Origin: an uncultured Pelagibacteraceae bacterium
Lineage (GTDB): Bacteria; Pseudomonadota; Alphaproteobacteria; Pelagibacterales; Pelagibacteraceae
Direction of reading: 5' to 3'
DNA: 50,943 bases
Assembly: GCA_902588625.1 (NCBI GenBank)
Contig: CACIPU010000007.1
Coordinates: forward strand, 1-50,943
The notes under the pieces were generated by a model. The model saw only the letters and a program-made list of their open reading frames with translations, was not told the origin of the DNA and ran no database searches. The position numbers and the translations under genes were made by a program. Shown here in pieces: positions 17,859 through 27,224 of the stretch. The first letter of the stretch is position 1, and each line of letters begins with the position of its first letter.

Positions 17859-19056
17859 TCCTACCATAAATATCTTTATATCTAACAATATCACTTTCTT
17901 TTAAAACTTCTCCCGTTTGAGCCTCCATAATTTTTATGGGTTTATTAAATAAATTTTCAATTCTATGTATAGATCCTTTTGGAATATAAGCTGATTCTCC
18001 AGCTTTACGATAAATTGTTTGATGGTTTATAGTTATTTTTGCTTTACCTTTTGTAATTAACCAGTGTTCATATCTGTGATGATGTTTTTGAAGACTAATT
18101 GAAGACTGTTTATTTATAATCAATTCTTTAATTAAAAAATTTTTTCCCCTAAATAAATTTATATATTTTCCCCAAGGTCTATGAAAAACATTTTTTTTAT
18201 TAAAATATTTTAATTTATTTTTATTATACACTTTTAATATTTCTTTCCAGCTGCCTAGATCTGACCATGGTATATTTAATTTAATGGAATTAATTTCATT
18301 AGTTTTTTCTAAAATGGCATAGTCAAAAGATTTAGCTTTTGTTTTTAAAAATGATGTCTTGTTTAGGCTGTACGTATTATTTTTATATTTAGCTTTTAAA
18401 ACAGCTTTCAAACAATTTTTAAAAGTTTTTGGTTGATGCTTTTTAAAGTTATAAATTATTGAGTCTTTTCTAATGAAAAACATGCCCGAATTCCAATATC
18501 CACCTTTCTTAACAACACTTTTTGCTTTAGATAGCATAGGTTTTTCAATAAATTTTAAAACTTTATCAATATTTCCTTTGTTTTTTTTTGTTAAGAAATA
18601 TCCATACTCTACGGACGGAGATGTTGGTTTTATTCCAAAAACAAATATATTTTTTTTAGTAAGCTTATATCTATTTTTACTAATTGCTTTATTAAAAATA
18701 GTTATTTTGTCTATAAGATGATCAGCAGTAAAAAACATCAATGGTTGGCTATTTGGTATATCTTTAATTAAAGTTGCAGCTAAAATTGCTGGTCCTGTGT
18801 TTTGTTTAGATGGTTCTAAAACAATTTTATATTTCTTTATTTTAAATTTTTTTAAATAGCTTCTTATTTGCTTAATATATTTTTTATTAGTACTTATGAT
18901 TGGATAATCATAAATAGGATTCTTTAATCTTTCGAAAGTTTTCCCTAATAAAGTCCAACCACCAAAGTCAATAAATTGTTTTGCTAAATTATTTTTTGAA
19001 TTAGTCCACAATCTAGTACCAGCTCCACCACATAATACTACTGGTCTAATTTTCAT
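17851..19056 (-). CDS. manC: Mannose-1-phosphate guanylyltransferase with C-terminal cupin (mannose-6-phosphate isomerase type II)
   Basis: Makes GDP-mannose for surface sugars, with a fused cupin isomerase domain. The nucleotidyltransferase motif LCGGAGTRLW is at residue 8 and FIEKP near 170. The cupin part has RPWGKY near 295 and the metal-site LQKHHHRYEHW near 325. At 401 residues it is shorter than the usual 460-480, mainly between the two domains. The segment after GTRLW reads LAKQF where the family usually has PKQF. Both domains are present, so a working enzyme is likely. Confidence 0.88.
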   Translation of the reverse strand: MKIRPVVLCGGAGTRLWTNSKNNLAKQFIDFGGWTLLGKTFERLKNPIYDYPIISTNKKYIKQIRSYLKKFKIKKYKIVLEPSKQNTGPAILAATLIKDIPNSQPLMFFTADHLIDKITIFNKAISKNRYKLTKKNIFVFGIKPTSPSVEYGYFLTKKNKGNIDKVLKFIEKPMLSKAKSVVKKGGYWNSGMFFIRKDSIIYNFKKHQPKTFKNCLKAVLKAKYKNNTYSLNKTSFLKTKAKSFDYAILEKTNEINSIKLNIPWSDLGSWKEILKVYNKNKLKYFNKKNVFHRPWGKYINLFRGKNFLIKELIINKQSSISLQKHHHRYEHWLITKGKAKITINHQTIYRKAGESAYIPKGSIHRIENLFNKPIKIMEAQTGEVLKESDIVRYKDIYGRIN

Positions 19057-19059
19057 TTT

Positions 19060-20775
19060 TTATATATCTGCGTAGCATTTCTTTTCCTTTGAAGCTCCTG
19101 GATGAGTAACAGCTCCTTCAAAGGCTGGTCCTACAGATTGTGAATATTTCCACAACGTACCGGTCGTGTATTCAATAATCTTTGGTTTCCACTTGCTTTT
19201 GCGCAATTTAAGTTCTTTTTCTGACAGATTTACATTAAGAGTTCCTTTCTCAACATTTATTTCTATTGTATCTCCATCTTTTAAAAGTCCGATCGGACCT
19301 CCTACCGCTGCTTCTGGACCTACATGACCAATTGAAAATCCATGCGTTCCACCTGAAAATCTTCCATCCGTTATAAGCGCAACATCTTCACCTAAACCTT
19401 GTCCATATATTGCTCCTGTTGTTGATAACATTTCTGGCATTCCTGGACTTCCTTTTGGTCCTTCATATCTAATAACAACAATATCTCCAGCTTTTATTTT
19501 TTTATCTAATACAGCATTTAACGCTGACTCTTCATCATCAAAGCATTTTGCTTGACCTTTAAAATTTTTTCGCTTTAGGCCAGCAACTTTAAGAATAGCA
19601 CCATCAGGAGCTAAATTTCCTTTTAATCCAGCAAACCCACCGGAAGGACTTAAAGGTTTTGACGTGCTATAAATAATTTTTTGGTCTTTGGGAAAATTAA
19701 TTCCTTCATGATTTTCAGCAATAGTTCTGCCAGTCACAGTCATACAATCTTTATGTAGTAAACCACCATCTAGTAATGCTTTAATTAAGATAGGAACACC
19801 TCCTATTTCATATAAGTCTTTTGCTACATATTTACCTCCAGGTTTCAAATCAGCAATATAAGGAGTCTTTTTAGAAATATTTGTTACATCTTCTAGTGTA
19901 AATTTAATACCAGCTTCATTTGCTATGGCAGGTAAATGTAATGCTGCATTTGTTGAACCTCCTGAAGCGGCAACAATTACAGCTGCATTCTCAAGAGATT
20001 TTTTAGTTACAATATCTCTAGGTCTTATATTGTTTTTTATTAAACTCATGACAGCTTCTCCACTAGAAATAGCAAATTTATCTCTGGTTTCATAAATTGC
20101 TGGGGTTCCTGCAGATCCTGGTAAAGCTAAACCAATAGCTTCAGAAACGCATGCCATTGTATTAGCTGTGAATTGCCCTCCACAAGAGCCAGCTGAAGGA
20201 CAAGCAAGGCTTTCCAATTCATCCAAATCTTTTTTTGACATAGATCCAGTTGAGTATTTTCCTACACCTTCAAATACATCAACAATAGTCACATCTTTTC
20301 CTTTAAATTTTCCTGGTAGTATTGATCCACCATAAATAAAAACAGAAGGTACGTTCAATCTAAGCATAACCATCATTAAACCTGGTAACGATTTATCACA
20401 TCCAGCTAAACCAACTAAGGCATCATAACAATGCCCTCTCATTGTTAATTCAACGGAGTCAGCTATAACTTCCCGACTAATTAATGAGGATTTCATTCCA
20501 GCATGACCCATTGCTATACCATCAGTAACAGTAATAGTTGTAAACTCTCGAGGTGTTCCTCCTGCTAATTTGACACCTTTTTTTACTGATTGAGCCTGTC
20601 TTGATAAAGTAATATTGCATGGAGCAGCTTCATTCCAAGTTGTTGCAACTCCGACAAATGGTTTTTCAATATCTTCATTTTTTAATCCCATTGCATGATA
20701 CATTGATCTATGAGGAGCACTTTTAACACCCACAGATACGTGTCTACTAGGAAGTTTTGTTTTATCAAATTTCAT
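19060..20775 (-). CDS. ilvD: Dihydroxy-acid dehydratase
   Basis: Fe-S enzyme of branched-chain amino acid synthesis converting dihydroxy acids to 2-keto acids. The cluster cysteines sit in AGCDKSLPG near residue 124 and CPSAGSCGG near 192; GRFSGGTHG near 475 is the second family signature. The length of 571 residues is normal. It lies between valS and the manC-type gene on the same strand with spacers of 2-4 bases. Confidence 0.97.
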   Translation of the reverse strand: MKFDKTKLPSRHVSVGVKSAPHRSMYHAMGLKNEDIEKPFVGVATTWNEAAPCNITLSRQAQSVKKGVKLAGGTPREFTTITVTDGIAMGHAGMKSSLISREVIADSVELTMRGHCYDALVGLAGCDKSLPGLMMVMLRLNVPSVFIYGGSILPGKFKGKDVTIVDVFEGVGKYSTGSMSKKDLDELESLACPSAGSCGGQFTANTMACVSEAIGLALPGSAGTPAIYETRDKFAISSGEAVMSLIKNNIRPRDIVTKKSLENAAVIVAASGGSTNAALHLPAIANEAGIKFTLEDVTNISKKTPYIADLKPGGKYVAKDLYEIGGVPILIKALLDGGLLHKDCMTVTGRTIAENHEGINFPKDQKIIYSTSKPLSPSGGFAGLKGNLAPDGAILKVAGLKRKNFKGQAKCFDDEESALNAVLDKKIKAGDIVVIRYEGPKGSPGMPEMLSTTGAIYGQGLGEDVALITDGRFSGGTHGFSIGHVGPEAAVGGPIGLLKDGDTIEINVEKGTLNVNLSEKELKLRKSKWKPKIIEYTTGTLWKYSQSVGPAFEGAVTHPGASKEKKCYADI

Positions 20776-20777
20776 AA

Positions 20778-23423
20778 TTAATTTTTAATACTATTTAATA
20801 TACTATTCAACTTTTTAAGCTCAATATCATATTTTTTTAAAGAATCTTTTTCCTTACGTATAATTTGATTTGGTGCATTTGCTAAAAACGATTTATTTTC
20901 TAATTTCTTCTTTAGTCCAGTCACTTTATTATCCAAGATTTTAACTTTATTCGTAATATTGATCTTTTTTTCAGTCAAGTTCACTTCTTCACTAAAATAA
21001 AGCTTAATAGTCTCTGTGCCAACTACAATATTTATACCATTTTTATTAATATGTTTTTCATGTACACTATTAACTCGACCAATTCTCTTAAAAACGTCTA
21101 AATTGTTAATAATTATATCTTTTGTAAAGACTGTTAAATCTTCAATGGAAATATCTATAAAAGCTCCTGGTGAAACGCCTAATTCAACCTTAGAAGACCT
21201 AATGCTACCAATTAAATCTATCAACCAATCAATTTTTTTATAGCTTTTTTTAAATGAGCTATTGCATTTAAATGGTAATACCCAATTTTTGTACATTAGT
21301 GGACTTTTTAAACTTTTATCTAGTTTTAAATCTAACCAGATTTTTTCTGTAAAAAATGGAATAAAAGGATGTAACATTACTAATATACATGATTGAATAT
21401 AAGCTGCAAAAGCACGTGTTTCATCAATATTTTTCTTAACTTTTGTATCAAAAACAGGTTTTAAAAATTCAATATACCAATCACAATATGAATGCCATAC
21501 AAATTGATAAATAACTCTTGCTGCCTCATCAAATCTAAAGTTTAAAATGTATTTTTGTATCTCCGCATTGGTTTTTTCCAACTCAAAATATATCCATTTA
21601 TTAACATCGAGATTTACTTTTTTAATACTCATTTTCTTTTCAAGTTTGAAGTTATTAAGTTTTGAAAATTTATTAGAATTCCATACTTTATTTAAAAAAT
21701 TTCTATAACCTTTCACACGGTCTTCGGAAAGTTTTACATCTCTTCCAGGCGCTGCCATAGAAGTTAATGTAAATCTTAAGGAATCAGCCCCATATTTTTT
21801 AATTAAGTCCAATGGATCAATAACGTTACCTTTAGATTTAGACATTTTTTGTCCTTTTTCATCTCTAACCAGTGCATGTACATAAACTTTTGAGAAAGGG
21901 GTTTTAGATAAAAAATAATTCCCCATCATCATCATTCGAGCAACCCAAAAGAAAATAATATCAAAACCTGTGACTAGTACAGATGTGGGATAGAATCTTC
22001 TAAGTTCATATGTTTTTTTTGGCCATCCAAATGTAGCAAATGGCCATAGAGCTGAAGAAAACCAAGTATCTAAAACATCATTATCACGTTTTAAATTAAC
22101 TTTCTTTTTATAAAATTTAAAAGCTTGTTTTTTAGCTTCTATTTCTGATGCAGCAACAAATATTTTTTTATCTTCAGAGTACCAAGCTGGTATTCTATGA
22201 CCCCACCACAACTGCCTTGAAATACACCAAGGTTCTATATTATTCATCCATTGGAAATATGTCTTCGACCAGTTATTAGGAAAAAAATCTGTTTTTTTAT
22301 TTCTTACAACTTTGATTGCTTTCTTTGCTAAAAATTTTGCATCAGCAAACCATTGTTCAGTTAATAATGGTTCTATAATAGTATTTGATCTATCTCCGTA
22401 TGGAACAACATTTTTTATACTAACAATTTTTTCAACTAAATTTTTTTCCTTAAGATCTTTTATTATAATATCTCTTGCTTCAAATCGATCTAATCCAACA
22501 TACTTATCTGGAACATTTTTATTCATTTTTCCATTTTTATTAAAAATATTAATAAAATTTAATTTATGTCGTTTTCCAATTTCAAAATCATTAAAGTCAT
22601 GCGCTGGTGTAACTTTTAAAGCTCCAGAACCTTGATCTATAGACACATAACTGTCACTTATAATTGATACTTCTCTACTAGTAATAGGAAGCAATACTTT
22701 TTTGCCAATAAAGTTTTTGTATCTATCATCGTCTGGATTAACAGCAACGGCTGTATCTCCAATCATTGTCTCAGGCCTTGTAGTTGCAATTGTTATAAAT
22801 TTATCTTCATTTAAAATTTGGTATTTAATATAGTACAAATTTGATTGAACATCTCTTTGTTCAACCTCTAAATCTGATATTGCTGTTTCTAATTTTGTAT
22901 CCCAATTAACTAATTTTGTATCTTTATAAATTAATTTATTTTTATAAAGATCGATAAATGTGTGCGTAACTGCTTCTGACAAGTCTTTGTCCATTGTAAA
23001 TCTATTCCTCGACCAGTCACATGAACATCCTAATTTCTTTAATTGATTGATAATCGTATCACCTGATTTTTCTTTCCATTTCCAAACTTCTTTAATAAAT
23101 TTATCTCTTCCGAGTTTCTCTTTTTTGATACCCTTGCTTAATAATTGTTTTTCTACTAAAGCTTGAGTTGCTATTCCTGCATGATCTGTTCCTGGTTGCC
23201 ATAGAGTCTCATAACCATTCATTCTATAAAAGCGTACCAGCAAATCTTGGATTGTATTATTTAATGCATGCCCCATATGAAGGCTTCCAGTTATATTTGG
23301 TGGGGGAATTACAATAGAAAAAGATTTTTTACTGTTCTTTTTGGCCTTAAAAAATTTACTTTTCTCCCAATATTCGTATATTTCTTTTTCTATATTGATA
23401 TGGTTGTAATTTGAATTTTGCAT
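20778..23423 (-). CDS. valS: Valyl-tRNA synthetase
   Basis: Class I synthetase with the HIGH motif in [13 protein letters not shown] near residue 42, an editing domain containing [30 protein letters not shown] near 390, and the KMSKS loop in [11 protein letters not shown] near 525. A C-terminal coiled-coil arm rich in Lys and Asn closes the protein. The length of 881 residues is complete. It is transcribed away from the tRNA genes at the prophage border. Confidence 0.97.
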   Translation of the reverse strand: MQNSNYNHINIEKEIYEYWEKSKFFKAKKNSKKSFSIVIPPPNITGSLHMGHALNNTIQDLLVRFYRMNGYETLWQPGTDHAGIATQALVEKQLLSKGIKKEKLGRDKFIKEVWKWKEKSGDTIINQLKKLGCSCDWSRNRFTMDKDLSEAVTHTFIDLYKNKLIYKDTKLVNWDTKLETAISDLEVEQRDVQSNLYYIKYQILNEDKFITIATTRPETMIGDTAVAVNPDDDRYKNFIGKKVLLPITSREVSIISDSYVSIDQGSGALKVTPAHDFNDFEIGKRHKLNFINIFNKNGKMNKNVPDKYVGLDRFEARDIIIKDLKEKNLVEKIVSIKNVVPYGDRSNTIIEPLLTEQWFADAKFLAKKAIKVVRNKKTDFFPNNWSKTYFQWMNNIEPWCISRQLWWGHRIPAWYSEDKKIFVAASEIEAKKQAFKFYKKKVNLKRDNDVLDTWFSSALWPFATFGWPKKTYELRRFYPTSVLVTGFDIIFFWVARMMMMGNYFLSKTPFSKVYVHALVRDEKGQKMSKSKGNVIDPLDLIKKYGADSLRFTLTSMAAPGRDVKLSEDRVKGYRNFLNKVWNSNKFSKLNNFKLEKKMSIKKVNLDVNKWIYFELEKTNAEIQKYILNFRFDEAARVIYQFVWHSYCDWYIEFLKPVFDTKVKKNIDETRAFAAYIQSCILVMLHPFIPFFTEKIWLDLKLDKSLKSPLMYKNWVLPFKCNSSFKKSYKKIDWLIDLIGSIRSSKVELGVSPGAFIDISIEDLTVFTKDIIINNLDVFKRIGRVNSVHEKHINKNGINIVVGTETIKLYFSEEVNLTEKKINITNKVKILDNKVTGLKKKLENKSFLANAPNQIIRKEKDSLKKYDIELKKLNSILNSIKN

Positions 23424-23491
23424 TTTATCTAAACATATAATAATTTGATCTTAAACAAAGAATTGATTCATTCAATTTTTATTATAAATTG

Positions 23492-23565
23492 GGCCACGTG
23501 GCGGAATGGTTACGCAGAGGATTGCAAATCCTTGTATCCCAGTTCGATTCTGGGCGTGGCCTCCA
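23492..23565 (+). tRNA. tRNA-Cys (GCA)
   Basis: A complete cloverleaf: acceptor GGCCACG pairs with CGTGGCC, the anticodon stem GAGGA/TCCTT encloses loop TTGCAAA with anticodon GCA, the T arm reads CCCAG-TTCGATT-CTGGG, and the discriminator T is followed by an encoded CCA. It lies 46 bases upstream of the interrupted tRNA-Asn. Confidence 0.96.
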
Positions 23566-23611
23566 AAGTTTATTGTTGTTTTACCTTAAAAAAAAAGTAT
23601 CTTGGCCCTAT

Positions 23612-23650
23612 TCCTCGGTAGCTCAGTTGGTAGAGCAGTTGACTGTTAAT
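23612..23650 (+). tRNA. tRNA-Asn (GTT), 5' half only, cut at the prophage border
   Basis: The run TCCTCGGTAGCTCAGTTGG and the following GTAGAGCAGTTGACTGTT, then AAT, match bacterial tRNA-Asn from the acceptor 5' strand through the D arm, anticodon stem and anticodon GTT. After 23,650 the sequence no longer supplies the 3' anticodon stem, T arm or acceptor strand. The break beside an integrase gene marks the left attachment site. An intact copy is expected at the unseen right border, or elsewhere in the genome. Confidence 0.9.
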
Positions 23651-23683
23651 TTCTCCACAAATTCAACTCTGCATTGTTAAACA

Positions 23684-23863
23684 ACTAACAATGGAGGTAT
23701 ATGCTTTTAAGTGGATTTTCCAAGACAATCTCATGTCTTGATTATTTGATGAAAATTAATTCATCAGAAATTCATCATCAATTTATTACAACTCTAAAGA
23801 ACATAGTAATCAGAGTAGTTGACTTGGTGTTGTGGAATAAGCTGACGAAGCTATAAATAATAT
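23684..23863 (+). repeat. attL-proximal leader block of the integrase gene (copy A)
   Basis: Non-coding DNA between the attL core and the integrase start. It holds ACTAACAA (23,684), ATGGAG (23,691), TTTAAGT (23,706), a hairpin CAAGACA/TGTCTTG (23,721-23,740), three TTCATC half-sites in both orientations (23,749-23,777), AGAGTAGTTGACT (23,812) and AAGCTGACG (23,839). The same landmarks recur in the same order at 34,146-34,294. Repeated TTCATCA motifs next to a core are the kind of arrangement integrase arm sites or excisionase sites have; that role is inferred. Confidence 0.6.
23721..23740 (+). repeat. Inverted repeat before integrase
   Basis: CAAGACA and TGTCTTG form a perfect 7-bp stem with a 6-base loop. 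It could be a small terminator (weak T content follows) shielding the integrase from tRNA read-through, or a protein-binding site in the attachment region. It is absent from the otherwise similar copy B at 34.2 kb. Confidence 0.45.
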
Positions 23864-25138
23864 ATGGATAACATATACAGAGTAACACCACTAAAACGAA
23901 AAAAAGGTAAGGTATATATAGTTCAAAGGATTGCTGACAGAAAACAAGTTGGCAAAGCTTTTGAAAAAAGATCTTTAGCTTATCAAGAAGTTGATAATCT
24001 TATGGCTAAAGTTGCCGAGCAAAACGGAGCATCAAACGAAACAGGATTAACTTTCGTAGATGCTTTTAAAAAGTTTGCTGATTGGAAAAAATCTCAAGCT
24101 ACAGCAACAAGTAGATTTACCAAGCATTCAGCAGAAAGATATGATCAAGAATTTAGATTAAGAATATCTAAATATATAGATCATAAAATATTGCTTTCAA
24201 AATTTAATCTGAAAAATATGGAAGATTTTTTGAAAGTAGCTTATGATGATGGAGTTCCATTTAAGACACTTAGAAAATGTGTTAAAGATATTAAACATTT
24301 TTTAAAACGACAAAAAGCCATCGGTAATAAGCCATGTATGGATATGATAGAATTTAATATTCTTCAATACCATTACGTTGTTCCAAATGATGATGATCTT
24401 CTTTTCAAAAAAGAAGTTGAACTTATTGATGATGTAAAGATTGTAGAGATCATTGGTGAGTATTATCAAAATCTTTGGAATGATGTTGATGCAGCAAATA
24501 CTTTTGCAATTTTTAGTATGCTGTTTTTGTTTGGATTAAGAGCATCTGAACTAAGCGGTATTAAAAAATCTGCAATAGATTTTGATAGAAGTTTGTTGCA
24601 CATCAAAGGTATTTATATTCCAGCAGAAGGTGGATTTTTAAACCGAACTAAAAACAGAGGTAGCAGACAGCCAAGACCTATAGGTGATGATGCTAAGAAG
24701 TTTTTAAATGTTTGGCTTGCTTATCTGGAGAAGAATTATAAATATTCTAATTGGTTGTTTCCTTCCATGAAAGGTGATGGACCATTAGGTTATAAATACA
24801 TCAATTCTCATGTTTGGAAAGCTTATGCTAAAATGGGGTTAGCGGAAATTGAAGTTAGAAAAGATGGTCATGTTAAGATCATTAAATCTCCGTTAAAACA
24901 TTATCCAACAAAAGTATTTAGACATCGTTTGGGTTCATCATTAATTGAAGCGATGCATAAATATAATGAGCTAAGTAAAAATCAAGTTAAACGTATTGTT
25001 GGTCATACTCAGTTTTCAACGACAGCTGAGATTTATGGCAACAAACTATTAAGAGGAACACCAGAAGAAAGAGCAGCGCTTGCTAGAGCAAAAGAAAAAG
25101 CAACTAATGCTAATCTTTTAACTAAGTTAATTACATAA
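23864..25138 (+). CDS. int: Tyrosine-type site-specific integrase
   Basis: Catalyses insertion and excision of the prophage. The 424-residue protein has an N-terminal arm-binding region (1-60), a core-binding SAM-like domain (about 65-180), and a catalytic domain. Catalytic residues seen: Arg226 in GLRASEL, Arg353 in VFRHRL, His381 in VGHTQFS and Tyr391 in TAEIYG. The usual His three residues before the second Arg is a Lys (Lys350), a tolerated substitution in some family members. It lies about 210 bases from the cut tRNA-Asn and ends 12 bases before a hairpin copying part of that tRNA. Confidence 0.96.
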   Translation: MDNIYRVTPLKRKKGKVYIVQRIADRKQVGKAFEKRSLAYQEVDNLMAKVAEQNGASNETGLTFVDAFKKFADWKKSQATATSRFTKHSAERYDQEFRLRISKYIDHKILLSKFNLKNMEDFLKVAYDDGVPFKTLRKCVKDIKHFLKRQKAIGNKPCMDMIEFNILQYHYVVPNDDDLLFKKEVELIDDVKIVEIIGEYYQNLWNDVDAANTFAIFSMLFLFGLRASELSGIKKSAIDFDRSLLHIKGIYIPAEGGFLNRTKNRGSRQPRPIGDDAKKFLNVWLAYLEKNYKYSNWLFPSMKGDGPLGYKYINSHVWKAYAKMGLAEIEVRKDGHVKIIKSPLKHYPTKVFRHRLGSSLIEAMHKYNELSKNQVKRIVGHTQFSTTAEIYGNKLLRGTPEERAALARAKEKATNANLLTKLIT

Positions 25139-25150
25139 AACTAAATAAAA

Positions 25151-25184
25151 TGGAGCGGTTGGCTGGAAACAGTCAACTGCTCTA
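25151..25184 (+). repeat. 15-bp hairpin carrying an inverted copy of the tRNA-Asn arm
   Basis: Bases 25,151-25,165 pair with 25,170-25,184 around a GAAA loop, with three G-U pairs that exist only in plus-strand RNA. The 3' arm and next base (25,168-25,185) are the exact reverse complement of 18 bases of the host tRNA-Asn (23,630-23,647). It is placed directly after the integrase stop, so it would end the integrase mRNA. No T-tract follows, so it is not a standard intrinsic terminator. Confidence 0.85.
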
Positions 25185-25244
25185 CTTACTCTCACAACAG
25201 TTATTTACTATATAATTCACCAAATTTTTTGTCATAATAATCTC

Positions 25245-25481
25245 ATGGCTAAATATGGAAAATACAGATCACAACAGGAACTATTAGAAGCTACACAAGG
25301 TGGTGTTTACGTTTTAGAAAATCTTGAAGATATTATTAAAGATATACAAGATGTGCGTAAAAGACTTAATAAACCAGAAGAATTAAAAGCAAAAGATGCT
25401 ATTGATCATGATTTAAGAAGTTGGCTTGTTGGATTAAATAAAGTTGTTAAACAATTAAAGAGAAATAAAAATCTTAACTAG
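25245..25481 (+). CDS. Small phage protein of unknown function
   Basis: A 78-residue, charged, mostly helical protein (helix from ENLEDIIKDIQDVRKRLN). Nothing recognisable in it. It stands alone on the plus strand between the integrase and the leftward operon; a TATAAT at 25,211 could be its -10 box. Its end overlaps the convergent coiled-coil gene by 8 bases. Real but functionally unassigned. Confidence 0.65.
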   Translation: MAKYGKYRSQQELLEATQGGVYVLENLEDIIKDIQDVRKRLNKPEELKAKDAIDHDLRSWLVGLNKVVKQLKRNKNLN

Positions 25482-25713
25482 AGGATTTTTTTGCAATTTT
25501 TTCTATCAATCTGCCAATTTCTATATTTAGCAGTTGATTATCTTCTTTAACTAAAGCCATATCTTTAGTTAAACGATCTATTTCTTTATATAAATTTCCA
25601 ACTAATTTTTTATGATCTTTACTTATTATTTTTAATCTCTTTACTTCAGCTTTAAGTTTATTAATTTTTTCATGCTCATCTAAACGATCAAACATACCTG
25701 CATTAGTATTCAT
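25474..25713 (-). CDS. Small coiled-coil phage protein
   Basis: A 79-residue protein that is almost wholly heptad-like (DEHEKINKLKAEVKRLK through NQLLNIEIGRLIEKI), so a dimeric coiled coil. Last gene of the leftward early operon; its ATG shares a base with the preceding stop (TAATG pattern). Function not recognisable. Confidence 0.65.
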   Translation of the reverse strand: MNTNAGMFDRLDEHEKINKLKAEVKRLKIISKDHKKLVGNLYKEIDRLTKDMALVKEDNQLLNIEIGRLIEKIAKKSSS

Positions 25714-26042
25714 TAAATTATTCCTTCATCTCTCATCTTCTCTACATGAGTTCCTTTTTCTTCATCAGCATCAGGTAAGACTTCATTTACTTTAAGGTCA
25801 TAATTACTTTGTGGATCTTCAATAAAAGCTATTTCTGTTTTAGTTTCTTTTATAATTTGCTTACAATGGTCTTTTGCTTGTTCTAAAACGATTGTTAAAT
25901 TAGGATAATTAGAGCTAAATACTCCATATATAGAGAGATCATTAATAGCTGCTGCTACTCTACTTAATCCTTGGTATCGCTTCTTAAGTCTGGCTAATTT
26001 ACCATCGTATTCTAGGTTATGATCTACTGTTTTTGTTTCCAT
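25713..26042 (-). CDS. Phage early protein of unknown function
   Basis: A 109-residue, acidic protein; helical N-terminal half (GKLARLKKRYQGLSRVAAAIND) and a charged tail (PDADEEKGTHVEKM). No family recognised. It overlaps the small gene upstream (stop at 26,024) and ends in a one-base stop/start overlap with the coiled-coil gene, consistent with translation by re-initiation along the operon. Confidence 0.6.
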   Translation of the reverse strand: METKTVDHNLEYDGKLARLKKRYQGLSRVAAAINDLSIYGVFSSNYPNLTIVLEQAKDHCKQIIKETKTEIAFIEDPQSNYDLKVNEVLPDADEEKGTHVEKMRDEGII

Positions 26043-26185
26043 TTTATATTCTCAATTTTAATTTCATTAATATTAACTTTACTTACTTCAGGCTTCTCAC
26101 CTACTTCGGCATCAGCTTCATCTGCAAACTCTTCTGTTTGAACAAATGCAGCTGTACCTTGGGTTGTTTTAATTATTCTTGTCAT
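26024..26185 (-). CDS. 53-residue early protein
   Basis: Short frame starting at an ATG at 26,185 (TRIIKTTQGTAAFVQTEEF) with an acidic centre and a basic, Gln-rich tail. It fills an otherwise empty 126-base stretch in a fully packed operon and overlaps its neighbours by 17 and 19 bases, which supports it being a gene. No function can be given. Confidence 0.5.
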   Translation of the reverse strand: MTRIIKTTQGTAAFVQTEEFADEADAEVGEKPEVSKVNINEIKIENIKWKQKQ

Positions 26186-26456
26186 GAAATGTATTAGGCA
26201 TTGGGTTAGATTTCTCGTCTTGTATAGAGATCTCTAAACCTGCTTGCTCATTTAAGCTGTTCATGTGTTTTTCCATAGTGACGTTATTATTCTCTACAGT
26301 AAAACGAGTGTATGGTTTGTGATCTGTTTTAATCATAAACAACAGCTTGTCATGGTCTTTTTCTCTTACTTTAACAAAGACACACCACTTACTATCATTA
26401 CCTTTATTCTGCTTTTGAAATTCTATTTCAACATCTTCAACTTTAATTATTTTCAT
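26169..26456 (-). CDS. Phage early protein of unknown function
   Basis: A 95-residue protein with a beta-rich N-terminal two thirds (KIIKVEDVEIEF, KWCVFVKVREKDHDKLLF) and a loose Asn-rich tail. Not recognised. Its ATG overlaps the last codons of the XRE regulator gene, so the two are translationally coupled. Confidence 0.6.
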   Translation of the reverse strand: MKIIKVEDVEIEFQKQNKGNDSKWCVFVKVREKDHDKLLFMIKTDHKPYTRFTVENNNVTMEKHMNSLNEQAGLEISIQDEKSNPMPNTFHDKNN

Positions 26457-26932
26457 TTTTTATTCTCCAAAATGGCATCGTAAGTAGCTCTCATCTTAGG
26501 ATCGTTTTCTAATTGAGATAAAGGCGCAGGATATTCATCAGCAAACTCTTCGTATTTACTAGGATCAAAACCAACTTCTACTCCGCCATCAGCTGTTTCT
26601 GTAACTATAACTTTTCTCTTAACTTCATATTCATCATCTTCGATTGCGTGCTTTATTTCCTCTTGCTTGTCTTTATAGCTACACATCCTCATAATTAAAT
26701 TAGGATCTAAAATATCAGATACTGGGAAGTTAAAAAATTTAGCAAGCTGCGTTAATCTCCAGGCATTAATACAATTTGTGCCAGCTTCATATTTCTGCAT
26801 TTGTTGGAAAGTTACGTTTAAACATTGTGATACTTTTGTCTGCGTAAGACCTTTATGTATTCTAATGTATCTTAAGTTTGCACCAACCATTTTACTGAAC
26901 TCGGTTAATTCTTTAGTCTTTAGTAGCTTCAT
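26453..26932 (-). CDS. XRE-family HTH transcriptional regulator
   Basis: 159 residues with an N-terminal Cro/C1-type helix-turn-helix (about 13-70): LRYIRIHKGLTQTKVSQCL, then TFQQMQKYEAGTNCINAWRL and LAKFFNFPVSDIL. This matches the XRE domain common in alphaproteobacteria and their phages. The C-terminal part is acidic and has no peptidase motif, so it is more Cro- or SinR-like than a self-cleaving repressor. It lies in mid-operon, not at the divergent promoter, and may control later early genes. Confidence 0.85.
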   Translation of the reverse strand: MKLLKTKELTEFSKMVGANLRYIRIHKGLTQTKVSQCLNVTFQQMQKYEAGTNCINAWRLTQLAKFFNFPVSDILDPNLIMRMCSYKDKQEEIKHAIEDDEYEVKRKVIVTETADGGVEVGFDPSKYEEFADEYPAPLSQLENDPKMRATYDAILENKK

Positions 26933-27224
26933 TCTTTACCTCCATAAATCCAAGGTTGTCAGCAAAGAAATCTTCTATCTCACCTTCAACATCTTTTAAA
27001 TTAAACGTAGCAGATCGTAATGCTGTTGCTTTAAAACAATCTTCTGGCATCTGTTGGAATTTATCATCCATTTTCAGAAAATAACCAGGTCTGCCATTCT
27101 TCATTTTTAAAAACCAAGGTGATTGGTTTAACTGTTTAAAGTTTCCAGTCTTAGGATCTAAAAATGTACTATTCATCATCGAAGAATAAGAATTTCTTAT
27201 TCCAGATTTTACATAATTACTCAT
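26913..27224 (-). CDS. Phage early protein of unknown function
   Basis: 103 residues, with an aromatic central segment (PWFLKMKNGRPGYFLKMDD) and a C-terminal acidic stretch (VEGEIEDFFADNLGF). No family recognised. Overlaps the start of the XRE gene by 20 bases and follows the next gene with no spacer. Confidence 0.6.
   Translation of the reverse strand: MSNYVKSGIRNSYSSMMNSTFLDPKTGNFKQLNQSPWFLKMKNGRPGYFLKMDDKFQQMPEDCFKATALRSATFNLKDVEGEIEDFFADNLGFMEVKNEATKD

Noticed and set aside
23489-23680. A 63-codon open frame across the tRNA region
   Set aside because: It lies over the tRNA-Cys and the tRNA-Asn half; the apparent protein is translated tRNA sequence.
23651-23680. A degenerate T-arm (TTCAACTC) that might complete the tRNA-Asn after the break
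   Set aside because: The flanking bases do not form a T stem and there is no 3' anticodon stem or acceptor strand, so no cloverleaf can form.
23691-23741. Short frame ATGGAG... of 16 codons before the integrase
   Set aside because: Too short, no ribosome site, and the shared bases with copy B are better explained as a repeated non-coding block.
25168-25185. The inverted tRNA-Asn copy as the functional attP of this prophage
   Set aside because: In an integrated prophage attP is split between the two ends; the bases following the core here do not match those following it at 23,651, so attL did not arise from this site.
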